Source: Caulobacter radicis (GTDB lineage: Bacteria; Pseudomonadota; Alphaproteobacteria; Caulobacterales; Caulobacteraceae). Taken from it: a DNA stretch of 64,000 nt. The notes beneath the pieces were generated by a model that ran no database searches, was not told the DNA's origin, and saw only the letters and a list, made by a program, of their open reading frames with translations. How positions within the stretch are numbered: position 1 is the stretch's first letter; each line of letters opens with the position of its first letter. The stretch covers positions 134,675-198,674 of the forward strand of contig NZ_QDKO01000040.1 in the NCBI RefSeq assembly GCF_003094615.1, given 5' to 3'. This document shows, piece after piece, positions 33,371 through 42,238 of the stretch. The translations under genes and the position numbers were made by a program.

Positions 33371-33489
33371 GACTATCGAGGGGCCAAGCGGCCGACGAAG
33401 GGCGCGATCAGGGTCGTTTCGCGACGGGGTGGGGCGGCTCTGTGGCGATCTTTGCAGTTCCGCAAGCCGCGTCGAAAAGGGGCGGGGGG

Positions 33490-33660
33490 CCAGATGCGAA
33501 AAGCCCGCGTGGGAGGGGGCTCCACGCGGGCTCTGCAGTTTAAGAGAGGGGTTCTCTTGATTTGGTCTGTCGGCCGACCGGCCCGCGATCAAGGGGGGCT
33601 GGGGGGGCTGTTCAGGATCCTGGACCGTGGGGTCTCCGATCAGCCGACACTGACTTTTTC
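33490..33660 (-). ncRNA. Candidate small RNA, tandem unit 2
   Basis: Partner of the unit at 33200-33370: block at 33620-33604, then CCCCTCTCTTAAA and a strong terminator (AGCCCGCGTGG / CCACGCGGGCT, 33502-33532) with TTTTCG on the minus strand. The hairpin loop AGCCCCCTC is C-rich. Both units resemble trans-acting sRNAs that pair with ribosome sites. Read as sRNA by inference; RNA evidence is needed. Confidence 0.45.
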
Positions 33661-33762
33661 GCTGGGGAAGCGGGCGGGCGAACGACCGAAACAAGGTCAT
33701 TTCGTGGCCTGGTTCAGCTTGGCTTTTCGCTTCGTCGAACGATGTTGCGGATTTGCGACGGC

Positions 33763-33874
33763 TGAGCCTGTCGGGGCCGGATGGAACATCCGGGCCCCGA
33801 TAAACAGGCTCAGACTCAAAGTTTAGAGCGCGTTTGGGCGGGCGAAACCGCTCACACTTTCGCCCAACGCGCTC
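33763..33874. other. Two long hairpins in the 33.1-33.9 kb gap
   Basis: Hairpin 1 (33763-33812): TGAGCCTG, TCGGGGCC and GGATG pair with CATCC, GGGCCCCGA and CAGGCTCA around a GAA loop. Hairpin 2 (33826-33874): AGCGCGTT and GGGCGAAA pair with TTTCGCCC and AACGCGCT. They lie 36-100 bases ahead of DUF2794. They could end the upstream transcription, structure the DUF2794 leader, or be a repeat unit. Confidence 0.6.
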
Positions 33875-33909
33875 GCTTAAACGCCTGATTTGGGGTTAGG
33901 ATTCGTCCG

Positions 33910-34239
33910 ATGGCCCTGGATGTCTCCCCTCCCGTCGGCGGCGTCGTGTTCTTCGAGCGGCGCGAGATCGACCAGCTGCTGCGGCTGTACGGCCGGATGG
34001 TCGCGGCCGGCGAGTGGCGCGACTACGGCATGGGCGGCGCGGCCGACCACGCGGCCTTCTCGATCTTCCGCCACGCCGCCGAGGCCCCGCTCTATCGCGT
34101 CGAGAAGTGGCCCGAGCTGGCTCGCAAGCAAGGCCAGTGGCTGGTGCGCGGCCAGGGCGGCATGGTGCTCAAGCGCGGCCACGACCTGGCCCAGGTTCTG
34201 CGGCTGTTCGACAAGGGCAAGTTCAAGGTCGTCGACTAG
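33910..34239 (+). CDS. DUF2794 domain protein
   Basis: 109 residues: VVFFERREIDQLLRLYGRMVAAGEWRDYGMGGAADHAAFSIFRHAAEAPLYRVEKWPELARKQGQWLVRGQGGMVLKRGHDLAQVLRLFD fits DUF2794, small cytosolic proteins found across alphaproteobacteria. Function unknown. No signal peptide or membrane helix. A bidirectional terminator follows, shared with the convergent BI-1 gene. Confidence 0.8.
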   Translation: MALDVSPPVGGVVFFERREIDQLLRLYGRMVAAGEWRDYGMGGAADHAAFSIFRHAAEAPLYRVEKWPELARKQGQWLVRGQGGMVLKRGHDLAQVLRLFDKGKFKVVD

Positions 34240-34263
34240 CGGCCCACCGACCATGCGCCCACG

Positions 34264-34304
34264 AAAAAGCCCCGGCGGAGCGATCCGCCGGGGCTTCGTC
34301 GTTT
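34264..34304. terminator. Bidirectional terminator
   Basis: AGCCCCGGCGGA / TCCGCCGGGGCT hairpin with A-rich left side and T-rich right side, between convergent DUF2794 and the BI-1 gene. Confidence 0.8.
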
Positions 34305-34320
34305 CGGCCTGGAAGGCGCC

Positions 34321-35067
34321 TTAGCGGCGGTCGCCCAGGAAGAACAGCAGGAAGCGGAACAGGTTGATGAAGTCCAGGTACAGGTTCAGCGCGCCGTAGT
34401 TGGTGGCCACCGACTTGGCGGCCGCGTCGCCGCCGACCTGGTAGTAGGTCATCTTCAGGTTCTGCGTGTCGTAGGCGATCAGGCCGGCGAAGATCAGCAC
34501 GCCGATGGCGTTGATCGCGAAGACCAGCGGGCCCGACGGGAAGAAGATCGACACGATCGAGGCCAGGATCAGGCCCACCAGACCGATGATCAGGAAGCTG
34601 CCGAAGCCGGTCAGGTCCTTCTTGGTGGTGTAGCCGAACAGGCTGAGCGCGCCGAAGGCGGTGGCCGTGATCAGGAAGGTCGAGGCCACGCTGCCGCCGG
34701 TGTACATCAGCACCACGGTGCCGAGCGACGCGCCGATCAGCGACACGATCGACCAGTAGATCACGCCCGCGGTGCGCGGGTTGATCGACTTCATCACGAA
34801 GCTCGAGAACAGCAGAATGCCCAGCGGGGCGAAGGCGATGACCATGCCCAGCAGCGTGTAGCCCACGCGGTTGCCGTTCACCTGGAACAGCAGGTCGCGC
34901 ACGGGCGGGAACGAGCTGGTCGTCCAGGCGAGGGCGGCCGACAGCAGCAGGCCCAGCGCCACCTTGTTGTAGACGCCGAGCATGAAAGTGCGCAGCCCGG
35001 CGTCAACCGACATGTCGACGCGATCCGCCGGGATCGTGCGCGCATAGTCGCGGTTGAAGTCGTTCAT
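34321..35067 (-). CDS. Bax inhibitor-1/YccA family membrane protein
   Basis: 248 residues, seven membrane helices. MNDFNRDYARTIPADRVDMSVDAGLRTFMLGVYNKVALGLLLSAALAW is the usual BI-1 opening, and IYDTQNL-type AYDTQNLKMTYYQ plus GALNLYLDFINLFRFLLFFLG close it, with the conserved aspartates of the pH-sensing helix. Bacterial homologues are calcium leak or proteostasis (FtsH-linked) proteins. CACGTG and an imperfect inverted repeat lie at about 35080-35115 in its promoter gap. Confidence 0.92.
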   Translation of the reverse strand: MNDFNRDYARTIPADRVDMSVDAGLRTFMLGVYNKVALGLLLSAALAWTTSSFPPVRDLLFQVNGNRVGYTLLGMVIAFAPLGILLFSSFVMKSINPRTAGVIYWSIVSLIGASLGTVVLMYTGGSVASTFLITATAFGALSLFGYTTKKDLTGFGSFLIIGLVGLILASIVSIFFPSGPLVFAINAIGVLIFAGLIAYDTQNLKMTYYQVGGDAAAKSVATNYGALNLYLDFINLFRFLLFFLGDRR

Positions 35068-35264
35068 CGAAGGAAACCCTTATTTCAACGTCCCCGAGGG
35101 GACACGTGTGAAATATCGGATCGAATGGCCTTCTACGCAAGGCTTCAAGCGGGAAGACGAGGTCGGCGCGAATGTATCAAAGTATGTCCGGGCGCCCGAG
35201 GTTTGGGTTCGCCTTGGCGGCGCGACGTCCTAAATAGGGCGGGCAAAGCCAAGCAGGGGACTTC

Positions 35265-36317
35265 ATGGACTACGTCGAACTCGGCCGCACCGGCATCCAG
35301 GTCTCGCGCTGCTGCCTGGGCACCATGACCTGGGGCTCGCAGAACAGCGAGGAAGAGGCCCACGCCCAGATGGACTACGCCCTGGGGCGCGGGGTCACCT
35401 TCTGGGACACGGCCGAGATGTACGCCAGCCCGCCCACGGCCGAGACGCAAGGCAGCACCGAGCGCTACATCGGCAGCTGGCTGGCCAAGACGGGGCGTCG
35501 CAAGGACATCGTCCTGGCCTCGAAGGTCGCCGGCCGGGGCTCGGCCTTCGGCGGCCTGCCGTGGATGCGCGCCGACGGCGCCAGCACCCGCCAGACCAAG
35601 GCCCAGATCGACGAGGCCGTGGAAGGCTCGCTGAAGCGCCTGCGGACCGACTATCTCGACCTCTACCAGCTGCACTGGCCCGACCGCGCCGTGCGGGTGT
35701 TCGGCGGCCAGACCTACAAGGACTATGACGACGACTACGAGCGCTTCGGCGACATCCTCGAGGCGCTGGACGCGCACGTGAAGAAGGGCTCGATCCGCAG
35801 CATCGGCGTCTCCAATGAGTTTCCGTGGGGCGTGATGAAATTCCTGGCCGAGAGCGAAAGCCGGGGCCTGCCGCGCATCGCCTCGATCCAGAACGCCTAT
35901 CACCTGGCCAACCGGGTGTTCGAGTACGGCCTGGCCGAGATCGCCATGCGCGAGCAGGTGGGCCTCTTGGCCTATTCACCGCTGGCCCAGGGCCAGCTGA
36001 CCGGCAAGTACCTGGGCGGAAACCTGCCCGAGGGCTCGCGCAAGGCGCTCTACAACCGCATGCAGCGCTACGAGGGCCCCGGCGCGATCGAGGCGTTCAC
36101 GGCCTATGTGGATCTGGCCCGCCAGAACGGCCTGGATCCGGCCCAGCTGGCCCTGAAGTTCGTCGACGCCCGCCCGTTCGTCACCGCCACCATCATCGGC
36201 GCGACCAGCATGGACCAGCTGAAGACCGACATCGACGCGTTTGATGTGGAATGGACCGAGGAGCTGGAAAAGGCGGTCAACGCGATCCACGCCGCGCGGC
36301 CGAATCCTTGTCCGTGA
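35265..36317 (+). CDS. Aldo/keto reductase (Tas-like)
   Basis: 350 residues of the NADPH aldo-keto reductase barrel. Catalytic tetrad: Asp48 and Tyr53 in FWDTAEMYASPPTAE, Lys87 in LASKV and His137 in YQLHWPD. The length and the AEMYASPPTAETQGSTERYIG segment match the Tas/YghZ type rather than the shorter 2,5-diketogluconate reductases. Substrate not determined. The promoter area lies in 35068-35264; a family C repeat follows the gene. Confidence 0.92.
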   Translation: MDYVELGRTGIQVSRCCLGTMTWGSQNSEEEAHAQMDYALGRGVTFWDTAEMYASPPTAETQGSTERYIGSWLAKTGRRKDIVLASKVAGRGSAFGGLPWMRADGASTRQTKAQIDEAVEGSLKRLRTDYLDLYQLHWPDRAVRVFGGQTYKDYDDDYERFGDILEALDAHVKKGSIRSIGVSNEFPWGVMKFLAESESRGLPRIASIQNAYHLANRVFEYGLAEIAMREQVGLLAYSPLAQGQLTGKYLGGNLPEGSRKALYNRMQRYEGPGAIEAFTAYVDLARQNGLDPAQLALKFVDARPFVTATIIGATSMDQLKTDIDAFDVEWTEELEKAVNAIHAARPNPCP

Positions 36318-36329
36318 TCTGAGCCGGGA

Positions 36330-36452
36330 ACCTCCCCCTGTGGGGGAGGCGATCGCGTAGCGATCGGTGGGGGGAGACAGATCGGCCAGCGTTTCGAAAG
36401 CTGAAAACGGCCCCCCTCCGGCCCTTCGGGCCACCTCCCCCAGAGGGGGAGG
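36330..36452. repeat. Intergenic palindrome, family C copy 3
   Basis: CCTCCCCCTGTGGGGGAGG on the left and GGCCCTTCGGGCCACCTCCCCC on the right; close in layout and spacing to the copy at 13514. Between convergent aldo/keto reductase and CaiB genes. Confidence 0.82.
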
Positions 36453-36462
36453 ATCTCCGACG

Positions 36463-37659
36463 TTAAACCACCCCTCGCGCCTTCAACTCGGCGACCTTCT
36501 CGGCGCTCATCCCCGCCACCTGCGTCAGCACCTCTTGCGTGTGCTCGCCCAGCGTCGGGCCCGGCCAGCGCACCCCGCCTGGGGTGTCGGTGAGGCGGGG
36601 GAAGGCGTTCTGCATCTTCACCTGGCCGAACACCGGATGGGGCACGGAAACGATCGATTCGCGGGCCTGGAACTGCGGGTCGGCCAGCATTTCGGGGGCG
36701 CGGTAGATGCGGCCGGTGGCGAGGCCAGCGGCCTCCAGTTTCGGCAGCAGGTCGTCGATGTCCTGATCGAGGGTCCAGGCGGCGATGCGGGCGTCGAGCT
36801 CGGCCTGGTTGACGCCCCGGGCGGCGTGGTCGCGATAGCGGGGGTCTTCGGCCAGGTCCGGGCGGCCCATCAGGTCGCAGAGGCGCTTGAACAGGGTGTC
36901 CTGGTTGGCGCCGATCAGCACCAATTCGCCGCTCCTGGTCGGATAGACGTTGGAGGGGGCGATGCCGGGCAGCACCGCGCCCGAGCGCTCGCGGATGTAG
37001 CCGGTCAGGTCGTATTCGGTGATCAGGTTCTCCATCACCGTCAGCACGCTCTCGTAGATCGCCGCGTCGACCACCTGGCCCTTGCCGGTGGCGTGGCGGG
37101 CGTGCAGGGCCATCATCACGCCCAGCGCGGCGTTCAGGCCCGACAGGCTGTCGCCGATCGAGATGCCGGCGCGGGCCGGATTGCGGTCGGGCTCGCCGGT
37201 GATGTGGCGCAGGCCGCCCATGGCCTCGCCGACCAGGGCGTAGCCGGCCCGCTTGGCGTAGGGGCCGGTCTGGCCGAAGCCCGAGACGCGGGCCATGACC
37301 AGGCCGGGATTGGTCCTGGACAGCGCATCGTAGCCCAGGCCCCACTTCTCCAGCGTGCCGGGGCGGAAGTTCTCGACCACCACGTCGGCCGTGGCGATCA
37401 GGTCGCGGGCGATGGCGCGGCCCTCGTCGGTGCGCAGGTCGACGGTGACCGACTTCTTGTTGCGGCCGATCACCGGCCACCAGGGCGACAGGCCCTTGGG
37501 CTTGGAGCGCCCCCACTGGCGCATCGGATCGCCGGCCGCGGGGTCTTCCAGCTTGATGACCTCGGCGCCGAAGTCGCCCAGCACCTGGCCGCAGAACGGA
37601 CCGGCGATCAGCTGTCCCATCTCGATGACGCGAACGCCCGCCAACGGTCCTTGGGTCAT
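36463..37659 (-). CDS. CaiB/BaiF family CoA-transferase
   Basis: 398 residues of the family III CoA-transferases. The start PLAGVRVIEMGQLIAGPFCGQVLGDFGAEVIKLEDP is conserved, and ISIGDSLSGLNAALGVMMAL holds the aspartate expected at the catalytic position; KGQVVDAAIYESVL follows. These enzymes move CoA between a carboxylic acid and an acyl-CoA; substrate unknown. The ATG at 37659 is chosen by homology. Divergent from the DUF4142 lipoprotein gene, 116 bases away. Confidence 0.92.
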   Translation of the reverse strand: MTQGPLAGVRVIEMGQLIAGPFCGQVLGDFGAEVIKLEDPAAGDPMRQWGRSKPKGLSPWWPVIGRNKKSVTVDLRTDEGRAIARDLIATADVVVENFRPGTLEKWGLGYDALSRTNPGLVMARVSGFGQTGPYAKRAGYALVGEAMGGLRHITGEPDRNPARAGISIGDSLSGLNAALGVMMALHARHATGKGQVVDAAIYESVLTVMENLITEYDLTGYIRERSGAVLPGIAPSNVYPTRSGELVLIGANQDTLFKRLCDLMGRPDLAEDPRYRDHAARGVNQAELDARIAAWTLDQDIDDLLPKLEAAGLATGRIYRAPEMLADPQFQARESIVSVPHPVFGQVKMQNAFPRLTDTPGGVRWPGPTLGEHTQEVLTQVAGMSAEKVAELKARGVV

Positions 37660-37775
37660 TTTGTTCCTCTCCCCGATCACGGAACCATCACGCGGCCGTG
37701 AACCTTCTTCCTGCCACACGGCGACGCGCGACGCCGACCTTCTTCCATCAGAAAAACGCGCAGGGAAAGACAGCC

Positions 37776-38372
37776 ATGACCCGCAAGCTCCTCATCGTCG
37801 GCGCCGCCTTCGCCGCTCTCAGCCTCGCCGCCTGCGGCCAGAAGACCGACGAGACCAAGGGCGCGGCGACCCCGGCCGAGCAGGCCGCGACCCCCGACGC
37901 CAACCCCGCCGCCACCGTCCCGACCCTGGCCGACGAGGCCAAGGCGCCCGACTTCTCGGCCAAGGCCGCCGCCGGCGACACGTTCGAGATCGAGTCGGCC
38001 AAGATCGCCCTCAAGCGCTCGACCAACGCCGACGTGAAGAAGTTCGCCCAGGCCATGATCGACGCCCACACCGCCACCAGCCAGGGCTTGAAGGCCGCCA
38101 TCGCCGCCTCGGGCGCGACCTTCACCCTGCCGGCCGCCCTGCCCGACGACCTGCAGGGCAAGCTGGACGACCTGAACAAGGCCGACGCCAAGGACTTCGA
38201 CAAGACGTACGCCGACGACCAGGTCGACGCCCACCAGGCCGCGCTGAATCTGTTCCAGCGCTATGCCCAGGACGGCGACAACGCCGCCATCAAGACCTTC
38301 GCCGCCGAGACCGCGCCGAAGATCCAGGAGCACCTGAACATGGCCGAGGGCCTGAAGAACGGCATGAAGTAG
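37776..38372 (+). CDS. DUF4142 lipoprotein
   Basis: 198 residues. Lipobox LSLAAC places a lipidated cysteine at residue 20, so it is a lipoprotein. The rest is the helical DUF4142 domain: KAAAGDTFEIESAKIALKRSTNADVKKFAQAMIDAHTATSQGLKAAI, then DDQVDAHQAALNLFQRYAQDGDNAAIKTFAAETAPKIQEHLNMAEGLKNGMK. Function unknown. AGGGAAAGA precedes the ATG. A strong terminator and a family B repeat follow. Confidence 0.85.
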   Translation: MTRKLLIVGAAFAALSLAACGQKTDETKGAATPAEQAATPDANPAATVPTLADEAKAPDFSAKAAAGDTFEIESAKIALKRSTNADVKKFAQAMIDAHTATSQGLKAAIAASGATFTLPAALPDDLQGKLDDLNKADAKDFDKTYADDQVDAHQAALNLFQRYAQDGDNAAIKTFAAETAPKIQEHLNMAEGLKNGMK

Positions 38373-38410
38373 AACGGCATGAAGTAGGGCTCTCTGGAGT
38401 CCTGATGTGG

Positions 38411-38445
38411 AAAACCCCCGGTCGCAAGGCCGGGGGTTTTTCTTT
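38411..38445 (+). terminator. Terminator after the DUF4142 gene
   Basis: AAAACCCCCGG / CCGGGGGTTTT hairpin followed by TCTTT, 39 bases past the stop. Confidence 0.9.
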
Positions 38446-38456
38446 GCAATCATGGC

Positions 38457-38597
38457 CGTCATCCCGGCCGGAGCGTAGCGGAGAGCCGGGACCCAGGGGC
38501 CGGCGTACTGAGCCGGCGACCGATTGGGTGGTGAGGCCAATTGCCGAGCCCGGTCCCCTGGGTCCCGGATAAGCCCTATGGGCTTTCCGGGATGACG
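38457..38597. repeat. Intergenic palindrome, family B copy 2
   Basis: CGTCATCCCGG arms and CCGGGATGACG, with GGGACCCAG / CTGGGTCCC inside; same architecture as 8242-8383. Confidence 0.8.
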
Positions 38598-38622
38598 AGG
38601 GTGGGGATCAGGTTGTTCCCCT

Positions 38623-41600
38623 CTAGTCCGCGACTTTCACGACGTTGTCGTCGCCGTTGCGGTCGATGACGAAGTTGTACGGGTCGACGCCGGCGAAGCG
38701 CGGGGCGACCGGCGTGACGAAGGTCAGGGTCTGGGTTCCGCTCCGGATCGGGCGGCGCTCCATGGCCACGACGTTCTTCTGCTCGAAGCCCTTCTTGCCC
38801 GGCTCGGCGGTGAACAGGCCCACGTCCAGCACTTCGTTCAGAGGCGCGTCCGTCTCCTTGCCGCGACCGTCGGCGTACATCTTCTTGGCCTCGACCACGA
38901 GCTTGACGTCGAACCGGCCGTCGGCCCGCTTCTTCACGCTCGCGCTCTTGGTCTTCAGGTCATAGAGCGTGATCTTCTCGAACAGGTCGGTGACCAGGGC
39001 CTGCTTGTCGGGGGCGACCTCGGCGCGGAGGATCCGCAGGAAGTCGAGCGTGGTCGGATAGGGCGCGCCCTTGAAGCCGTGGTCGGCGATCAGCTTGCGC
39101 AGGGCCCGGTTGACCGTTGCCTCGCCGACCTCGTGCTGCAGCCGGTACATGACCAGCGAGCCCTTGCGGTAGTGGATGTAGCCCTGGTTCTCGACCCGGG
39201 CCAGCGGCTGCTCCTCGAGCACGTCGCCGCCGCGCGAGCGCAGGTAGCTGTTGAGCTCGAACTTCAGGAACTTGCGGATCTGGGCCTCGCCGTACATCCG
39301 CTTCATGACCATCAGCGCCGAATACTGGGAGAAGGTCTCCGACAGCATGGTCGAGCCCTGCTGGTCGGCGCCCAGCACCTGGTGGGCCCACCACTGGTGG
39401 CCGATCTCGTGCGCGCCGACATAGGTGACCATGTCGATCTTTTCCGGGTCGCGGTAGTCGGCGATGAAGAACATGCTCTCCGACCAGGGGATGGTGCCGG
39501 CGAAGGCCTGGGCGAAGTCGGCATAGGCCGGGAATTCCTGGAAGCGCAGCTGCTTGAACTGATAGGGGCTGAACTGCTCCTGGTAGTAGTCGAGCGAGGC
39601 CTTCATCGCGCCGCGCATGCGGTCGATGTTCCAGGCGTGCTGCGGGTCGTAATAGACCGCCAGGTCGATACCCTTGTAGGTCTCGCGTGAGACCGCGTAG
39701 CGGGCCGACTGGATCGACAGGAACGGCAGGATCGGCGCGTCGGCCACGAAGCGCACGGTGCGGCGTTCCTGGTTCCCCGACTTCCACACCCGCTCCGAAG
39801 CCTTGCTGCCCGGCGCGATCGGCGTCTGGTCGGCGTCGGTGGTGACGGTGATGTCGGAGGTGACGAAGTCGGCGTCCTTGCGCAGGCCGTTGAACTGGCG
39901 GCTGGCCACGTCGCCCAGCCTGGCCATCCGCAGCTCGGGCGGCAGGCCGTACTTGCGGCGCTTGGCGCGGTCCTGCAGCAGGCCGTCGCGGCCCATGCCC
40001 AGAATCGGCGCGATCTCCATGTTGTTGAGGAACGTGCCGTTGGCGACCACGCGGCGCTCGTTGTCGCTGTTCTTGAAGCCCTTCTGGCTGCGCTCGGTGA
40101 TGAAGCTCATCCGGCGGGTCTCGCCTGGGGCCAGCGGGGTGTCGAAGGCGAAGATCCGGTAGTTGAAGCGCTCGAAGGTCTGCTTGGGACGCGCGCCCTC
40201 GATCGACAGGGCGCGCACGGCCAGGTCGCGGTCGAAGCGGACGTGGATTTCCTTGATCGGCGCGCCGGTCTTGTTCTGGAAGACATAGGCGCCGCGGGTC
40301 ACCGCCCGGGGCTCGCCCGGATAGAGATCGACGTCCAGCTTCATGCCCGTGATCTTGGGCTGGGGCGCGGTCTCGTAGCGCAGCAGCGTCTTTTCGAAGT
40401 CGGCGGTCCAGCGCTCGTCGTCGAGGTTGGTGCGGTACTCGTTCCAGACGTTGGTGTTGACGAAGATGAAGCTCCCCAGGCCCGCGAAGGCCAGGAAGAC
40501 GACGCCGAACACCACGCCGTTGGCGCCGCGCAGGCGGTGGGGCAGGCGGCGCAGGCGCGGCAGCAGCCGGGTCTCGGTCCCGCGACGCCACAGGGCGTAG
40601 GACAGCACCGCCAGCAGCACGGCGAAGGCGCTCCAGTAGGCGCGGAACCACCAGGCCCCGATCCAGAAGGCGCCCAGGCGGTTCATGTCCGAGAACGGCA
40701 TGCCCGGCGAGCCGCCGTAGTTGTAGAGATTGTGCTGGAAGCCGAGGTTCTGGAACGTCACCTGGGTGACGACATAGACCACCATCAGGCCCCAGCCGAT
40801 GAACTTGTGCGGGCTCAGCACCTGCAGGAACACGGCCAGCACGGCCAGCAGGACCCAATCGACGGCCTGGGGCAGCACGTACCACAGGAGGTACTTGTCG
40901 AGTTCCAGCCGGAAGTAGCCGTGGCCGATCTGGCTGACGACGCCGGCGACCACGCTGACCAGCAGGGTCGACAGCAGCACCAGGGCGATGGCGGCGATCT
41001 TGGGGGCGGTGAAGGCCCAGTCGCCGACCGGGGTGGAGTCGATGATCTCGTGGGTGCGGCGCTCGCGTTCGCGCCAGACCAGCTCGCCGGCATAATAGAT
41101 GGCGATGATCATCGGGATCAGGCTGAACGAGCCCAGCAGCGGCGCCAGCAGGGCGCGGGTCACCGGATAGATCTGGCCGCCATAGCCGTCCGCGTCGGTG
41201 GCGACCCACAGCGAGCCGGCGGCGTTGAACAGGCCCAGCGCCAGCAGCACGAAGAAGGCCGGGCTCTTGAATACCTGGCCCATGTCGAGCCGGGTGCGGG
41301 CGACGAACTGGATCCAGGCGGTGGCGCGGTCGTGGCGCGGCTGGGCCAGGGGCTTGGGGGCCGGGGGCAGGATCTCGACCGGCGGCGGCAGCGTGGCCTT
41401 GGACTTCTCGCCCTTGCGGCCGGCCAGCTCGGCGGCCTGGAAGCGGAAGAGGCCGTAGGCGGCCGCCAGCAGCCCGCCGGCCAGAACGACGACGAACACC
41501 CGGTTGAACAGCAGGGCGCCGGTCAGGGCGGGGGTGATGGTGTTGCGCTCGTTGGCGGTCCAATACTTGGTCGCCAGGCTGAAGGCGCCGGTGCCCAGGG

Positions 41601-42225
41601 GCTCCCACAGGGCCGCGGCCTGCTCGAACTCGGGCTTGTCCAGCGCGATGCCGGCCACCACCCACAGCACCAGGAAGCCGATCACCCCGACATAGGTCCA
41701 CATCATCGAGCGGGTGACGGTGGCCAGGGCGAAGAACAGCGCCGAGGTCAGCAGCAGCGTCGGCAGGGCCAGCACGAAGTAGGCGTAGAGATAGGCGTTC
41801 AGCAGGTTGGGACCCAGCTTTTCGGGGTCGATCCACGGCATGAACGAGCCGATCAGCATGGCGATCGGCACGGCCAGGAACGAGATCGCGGCGGCCAGGA
41901 AGGCGCCGGCGAAGCGGCCGTACAGATAGTCGAACTTGCGGATGCGGGTGGTGCGCAGGATCGGGCCGTAGCCGGTCTCGTCGTCGCGCACGATGACGTT
42001 GGCCACGAAGGCCGTCGTCACGAACATGTAGAAGATCGACAGGATCAGGTGGGTCTGGGCGATGGCGAACGGGGCGTTCTTGTGAATCGTGCCGCCGCCG
42101 CCGATCGAGATCCGCTCGATGGTCACCGACCCGAAGGTCAGCAGGAAGAACAGGACGGCGACCACCCAGAACACCGGGGAACGCAGCTGGTAGCGGAGCT
42201 CGAAGCTCGCGATCTTGCCGAACAT
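38623..42225 (-). CDS. ABC transporter permease fused to M1 aminopeptidase
   Basis: 1200 residues. The N-terminal half (about 1-600) has two groups of membrane helices typical of an ABC-2 type permease; the C-terminal half (about 610-1180) is a periplasmic M1-family metallopeptidase with HEIGHQWW (zinc His939 and His943) and a downstream glutamate in SETFSQYSAL. Such fused proteins are known in alphaproteobacteria and Bacteroidetes; the paired ATPase is encoded just upstream. The likely role is coupling peptide uptake/cleavage to transport or peptide-fed regulation, but it is not established. The ATP-binding gene ends 14 bases before it. Confidence 0.9.
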   Translation of the reverse strand: MFGKIASFELRYQLRSPVFWVVAVLFFLLTFGSVTIERISIGGGGTIHKNAPFAIAQTHLILSIFYMFVTTAFVANVIVRDDETGYGPILRTTRIRKFDYLYGRFAGAFLAAAISFLAVPIAMLIGSFMPWIDPEKLGPNLLNAYLYAYFVLALPTLLLTSALFFALATVTRSMMWTYVGVIGFLVLWVVAGIALDKPEFEQAAALWEPLGTGAFSLATKYWTANERNTITPALTGALLFNRVFVVVLAGGLLAAAYGLFRFQAAELAGRKGEKSKATLPPPVEILPPAPKPLAQPRHDRATAWIQFVARTRLDMGQVFKSPAFFVLLALGLFNAAGSLWVATDADGYGGQIYPVTRALLAPLLGSFSLIPMIIAIYYAGELVWRERERRTHEIIDSTPVGDWAFTAPKIAAIALVLLSTLLVSVVAGVVSQIGHGYFRLELDKYLLWYVLPQAVDWVLLAVLAVFLQVLSPHKFIGWGLMVVYVVTQVTFQNLGFQHNLYNYGGSPGMPFSDMNRLGAFWIGAWWFRAYWSAFAVLLAVLSYALWRRGTETRLLPRLRRLPHRLRGANGVVFGVVFLAFAGLGSFIFVNTNVWNEYRTNLDDERWTADFEKTLLRYETAPQPKITGMKLDVDLYPGEPRAVTRGAYVFQNKTGAPIKEIHVRFDRDLAVRALSIEGARPKQTFERFNYRIFAFDTPLAPGETRRMSFITERSQKGFKNSDNERRVVANGTFLNNMEIAPILGMGRDGLLQDRAKRRKYGLPPELRMARLGDVASRQFNGLRKDADFVTSDITVTTDADQTPIAPGSKASERVWKSGNQERRTVRFVADAPILPFLSIQSARYAVSRETYKGIDLAVYYDPQHAWNIDRMRGAMKASLDYYQEQFSPYQFKQLRFQEFPAYADFAQAFAGTIPWSESMFFIADYRDPEKIDMVTYVGAHEIGHQWWAHQVLGADQQGSTMLSETFSQYSALMVMKRMYGEAQIRKFLKFELNSYLRSRGGDVLEEQPLARVENQGYIHYRKGSLVMYRLQHEVGEATVNRALRKLIADHGFKGAPYPTTLDFLRILRAEVAPDKQALVTDLFEKITLYDLKTKSASVKKRADGRFDVKLVVEAKKMYADGRGKETDAPLNEVLDVGLFTAEPGKKGFEQKNVVAMERRPIRSGTQTLTFVTPVAPRFAGVDPYNFVIDRNGDDNVVKVAD

Positions 42226-42238
42226 GCCGCTCGCCCCC

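Noticed and set aside
33452-33826. 124-residue plus-strand frame across the sRNA-like gap
   Set aside because: No ribosome site or family, crosses the terminator of unit 2 antisense; the repeated blocks are better explained as RNA.
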